Part shown: piece after piece, positions 63,034 through 64,000 of the stretch
How positions within the stretch are numbered: the stretch's first letter is position 1
Layout of the letters: each line of letters starts with the position of its first letter
NCBI RefSeq assembly: GCF_900185715.1
Contig: NZ_FYAS01000013.1
Span: forward strand, 62,001 to 126,000
Source: Allobosea sp. CS1GBMeth4
Lineage (GTDB): Bacteria > Pseudomonadota > Alphaproteobacteria > Rhizobiales > Beijerinckiaceae
Length of the DNA: 64,000 bases
Direction: 5' to 3'
Notes under the pieces: model-generated
What the model was told of the DNA's origin: nothing
The model's input: the letters and a program-made list of their open reading frames with translations, nothing else
The model's database searches: none
Made by a program: the position numbers and the translations under genes

Positions 63034-63396
63034 TCACTCGGCCGCGGCTTCGGCCGGGGCGGCGGCCTTCTCGGCCTTCTTCTCGGCACGCTCCTTGGCC
63101 TTCTCGCCGGGAACTGCCTTGTTCGGGTTGTTGCGGGCCGGGCGCTTCAGCAGGCCGGCGGCGTCGAGGAAGCGCAGGACGCGGTCGGTCGGCTGGGCGC
63201 CCTTGGCGAGCCAGGCCTTAGCCTTCTCGAGGTCGAGCACGACGCGCTCCGGCGAGTCCTTGGCCTTCATCGGGTCATAGGCGCCGATCTTCTCGATGAA
63301 GCGGCCATCGCGCGGCGAGCGGGCGTCGGCGACGACGATGCGGTAGTACGGGCGCTTCTTGGCGCCACCACGGGTCAGGCGGATCTTCAGGGACAT
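63034..63396 (-). CDS. rpsP: 30S ribosomal protein S16
   Basis: A 120-residue S16: [101 protein letters not shown], then an Ala/Glu/Lys-rich tail typical of alphaproteobacterial S16. GGAAGAA lies before ATG 63396. It follows ffh with a repeat in between. Confidence 0.98.
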   Translation of the reverse strand: MSLKIRLTRGGAKKRPYYRIVVADARSPRDGRFIEKIGAYDPMKAKDSPERVVLDLEKAKAWLAKGAQPTDRVLRFLDAAGLLKRPARNNPNKAVPGEKAKERAEKKAEKAAAPAEAAAE

Positions 63397-63451
63397 GGTC
63401 TTCTTCCTTCAGTCTTGCTTCACTTGATCGGCCTCAACGACCGGGTTTCAC

Positions 63452-63544
63452 CGTCATGCTCGGGCTTGTCCCGGGCATCCACGTCTTGAACGCCGCCCTC
63501 GAGCGGTGAAGACGTGGATGGTCGACACGAGGTCGCCCATGACG
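63452..63544. repeat. Dispersed repeat in the ffh-rpsP gap (GTCATGCTCGGG family)
   Basis: CGTCATGCTCGGGCTTGTCCCGGGCATCCACGTCTTGA at the left, GAAGACGTGGATGGTCGACACGAGGTCGCCCATGACG at the right; inverted arms ATCCACGTCTT/AAGACGTGGAT are clear and the outer arms CGTCATG/CATGACG close it. Found inside the ffh-rpsP transcript. Confidence 0.75.
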
Positions 63545-63569
63545 TCCCGCCCGAGCGCGGAGGAACAAT

Positions 63570-64000
63570 TCACTTCTTCTTCCCCCCGAACGGGTTGCCG
63601 CCGAGCCCGGGCAGGCCGCCGCCCAGTCCCGGAAGCTTGGGCATCATGCCGGCAGGCGGGGTCACGCCCTTGGGCAGACCGGGGAAGCCGCCCGGGGGCA
63701 GCGAAGGCAGGCCGCCGCCGAGGCCAGGGACTCCGCCGCCGGCGCCGAGCTGCTTCTGCAGTTCGGCGAGCTGGGCGGGATCCATCTTCGACGGGTCTGG
63801 CATGCCGGCCGGCATGCCGCCGCCGAGGCCGAACATGCTGCCGAGCTTACCGAGCATGCCGCCCTTCTGGCGGGACATCTGCTTCATCATGTCCGCCATC
63901 TGGCGGTGCATCTTGAGCAGTTTGTTGATCGCCTCGGGCGAGGTGCCGGAGCCGGCGGCGATGCGCTTCTTGCGGCTGTTCTTGAGCAGATCGGGATTGC
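63570..64000 (-). CDS. ffh: Signal recognition particle protein Ffh, C-terminal part (5' end outside window)
   Basis: The frame runs from the right edge to its stop at 63570, about 143 residues. It starts within the M domain: NPDLLKNSRKKRIAAGSGTSPEAINKLLKMHRQMADMMKQMSRQKGGM, which is the conserved 'SR..RIA.GSG....VN.L...F..M..MMK' 4.5S-RNA and signal-peptide binding region. It ends in a long Gly/Pro/Leu/Met-rich low-complexity tail and GGKKK. The GTPase domain is beyond the window. It heads the ffh-rpsP-rimM-HAD-trmD block. Confidence 0.96.
   Translation of the reverse strand, partial: NPDLLKNSRKKRIAAGSGTSPEAINKLLKMHRQMADMMKQMSRQKGGMLGKLGSMFGLGGGMPAGMPDPSKMDPAQLAELQKQLGAGGGVPGLGGGLPSLPPGGFPGLPKGVTPPAGMMPKLPGLGGGLPGLGGNPFGGKKK

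Overview
The window looks like a chromosomal segment of a GC-rich alphaproteobacterium of the order Hyphomicrobiales, most like Bosea or a close relative. This rests on the very high GC content, on many dispersed intergenic palindromes of the GTCATTCCGG...CCGGAATGAC and CCTTCTCCCGCAAGGGAGAAGG kinds, on the abundance of ABC and tripartite tricarboxylate transport (TTT) systems, and on the style of the ffh/rpsP/rimM/trmD block. The genus is an inference; no 16S rRNA, tRNA, phage, IS element or CRISPR array was seen.

Layout. 1-3.2 kb: end of a LysR regulator, an AcuI-type reductase, an MFS carrier and a possible 44-residue small protein. 3.2-9.5 kb: a catabolic module (PdxA-type dehydrogenase, TctC-TctB-TctA uptake system, a DapA-fold enzyme very like L-2-keto-3-deoxyarabonate dehydratase) facing a FadR-type GntR regulator across a clear operator palindrome. 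9.6-15 kb: aspartate:alanine antiporter, aspartate 4-decarboxylase and a small exported protein, then a convergent HlyD-like protein and its membrane partner. 15-24 kb: a quinate/shikimate catabolic operon (LysR, NAD-type shikimate dehydrogenase, five-gene branched-chain-type ABC importer, QuiC-type 3-dehydroshikimate dehydratase). 24-31.5 kb: small regulator-plus-enzyme units (HxlR and quinone oxidoreductase, Tat-exported metallo-beta-lactamase-fold hydrolase, LysR, Zn alcohol dehydrogenase, MFS carrier with divergent Lrp/AsnC regulator, methyltransferase).

31.5-41.6 kb: a second branched-chain-type ABC importer with an aldehyde dehydrogenase, divergent from a CoA-transferase / acyl-CoA dehydrogenase / MaoC-type hydratase operon; together they look like uptake and CoA-dependent breakdown of an unidentified carboxylic acid. 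41.7-46.6 kb: Tat-exported 5'-nucleotidase, cytochrome b561 under a 33-bp palindrome, a hypothetical protein, a decayed NTF2/SnoaL-like gene and leuB. 46.7-50.1 kb: TPP riboswitch and thiBPQ. 50-57 kb: lytic transglycosylase, SemiSWEET, DUF486 protein, methyltransferase, small exported protein, PQQ-type sugar dehydrogenase, SAF-domain oxidoreductase with an orphan Bug receptor. 57.1-58.9 kb: an accessory islet with an HEVGH zincin-like protein, a small membrane ORF without a start codon, a DUF2188-like protein and a recombinase-type HTH protein. 59-64 kb: aspartate aminotransferase, a Tat-exported rhodanese and the housekeeping block ffh-rpsP-rimM-HAD-trmD on the minus strand.

Overall the segment is metabolic: four substrate-import modules are each coupled to their own enzymes and usually their own regulator. 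The parts I find least explained are the PdxA/TTT/DapA module, the aspT-asdA/HlyD neighbourhood, the CoA-transferase operon with its LysR-type box but no adjacent LysR gene, the cytochrome b561 palindrome, and the 57-59 kb islet.
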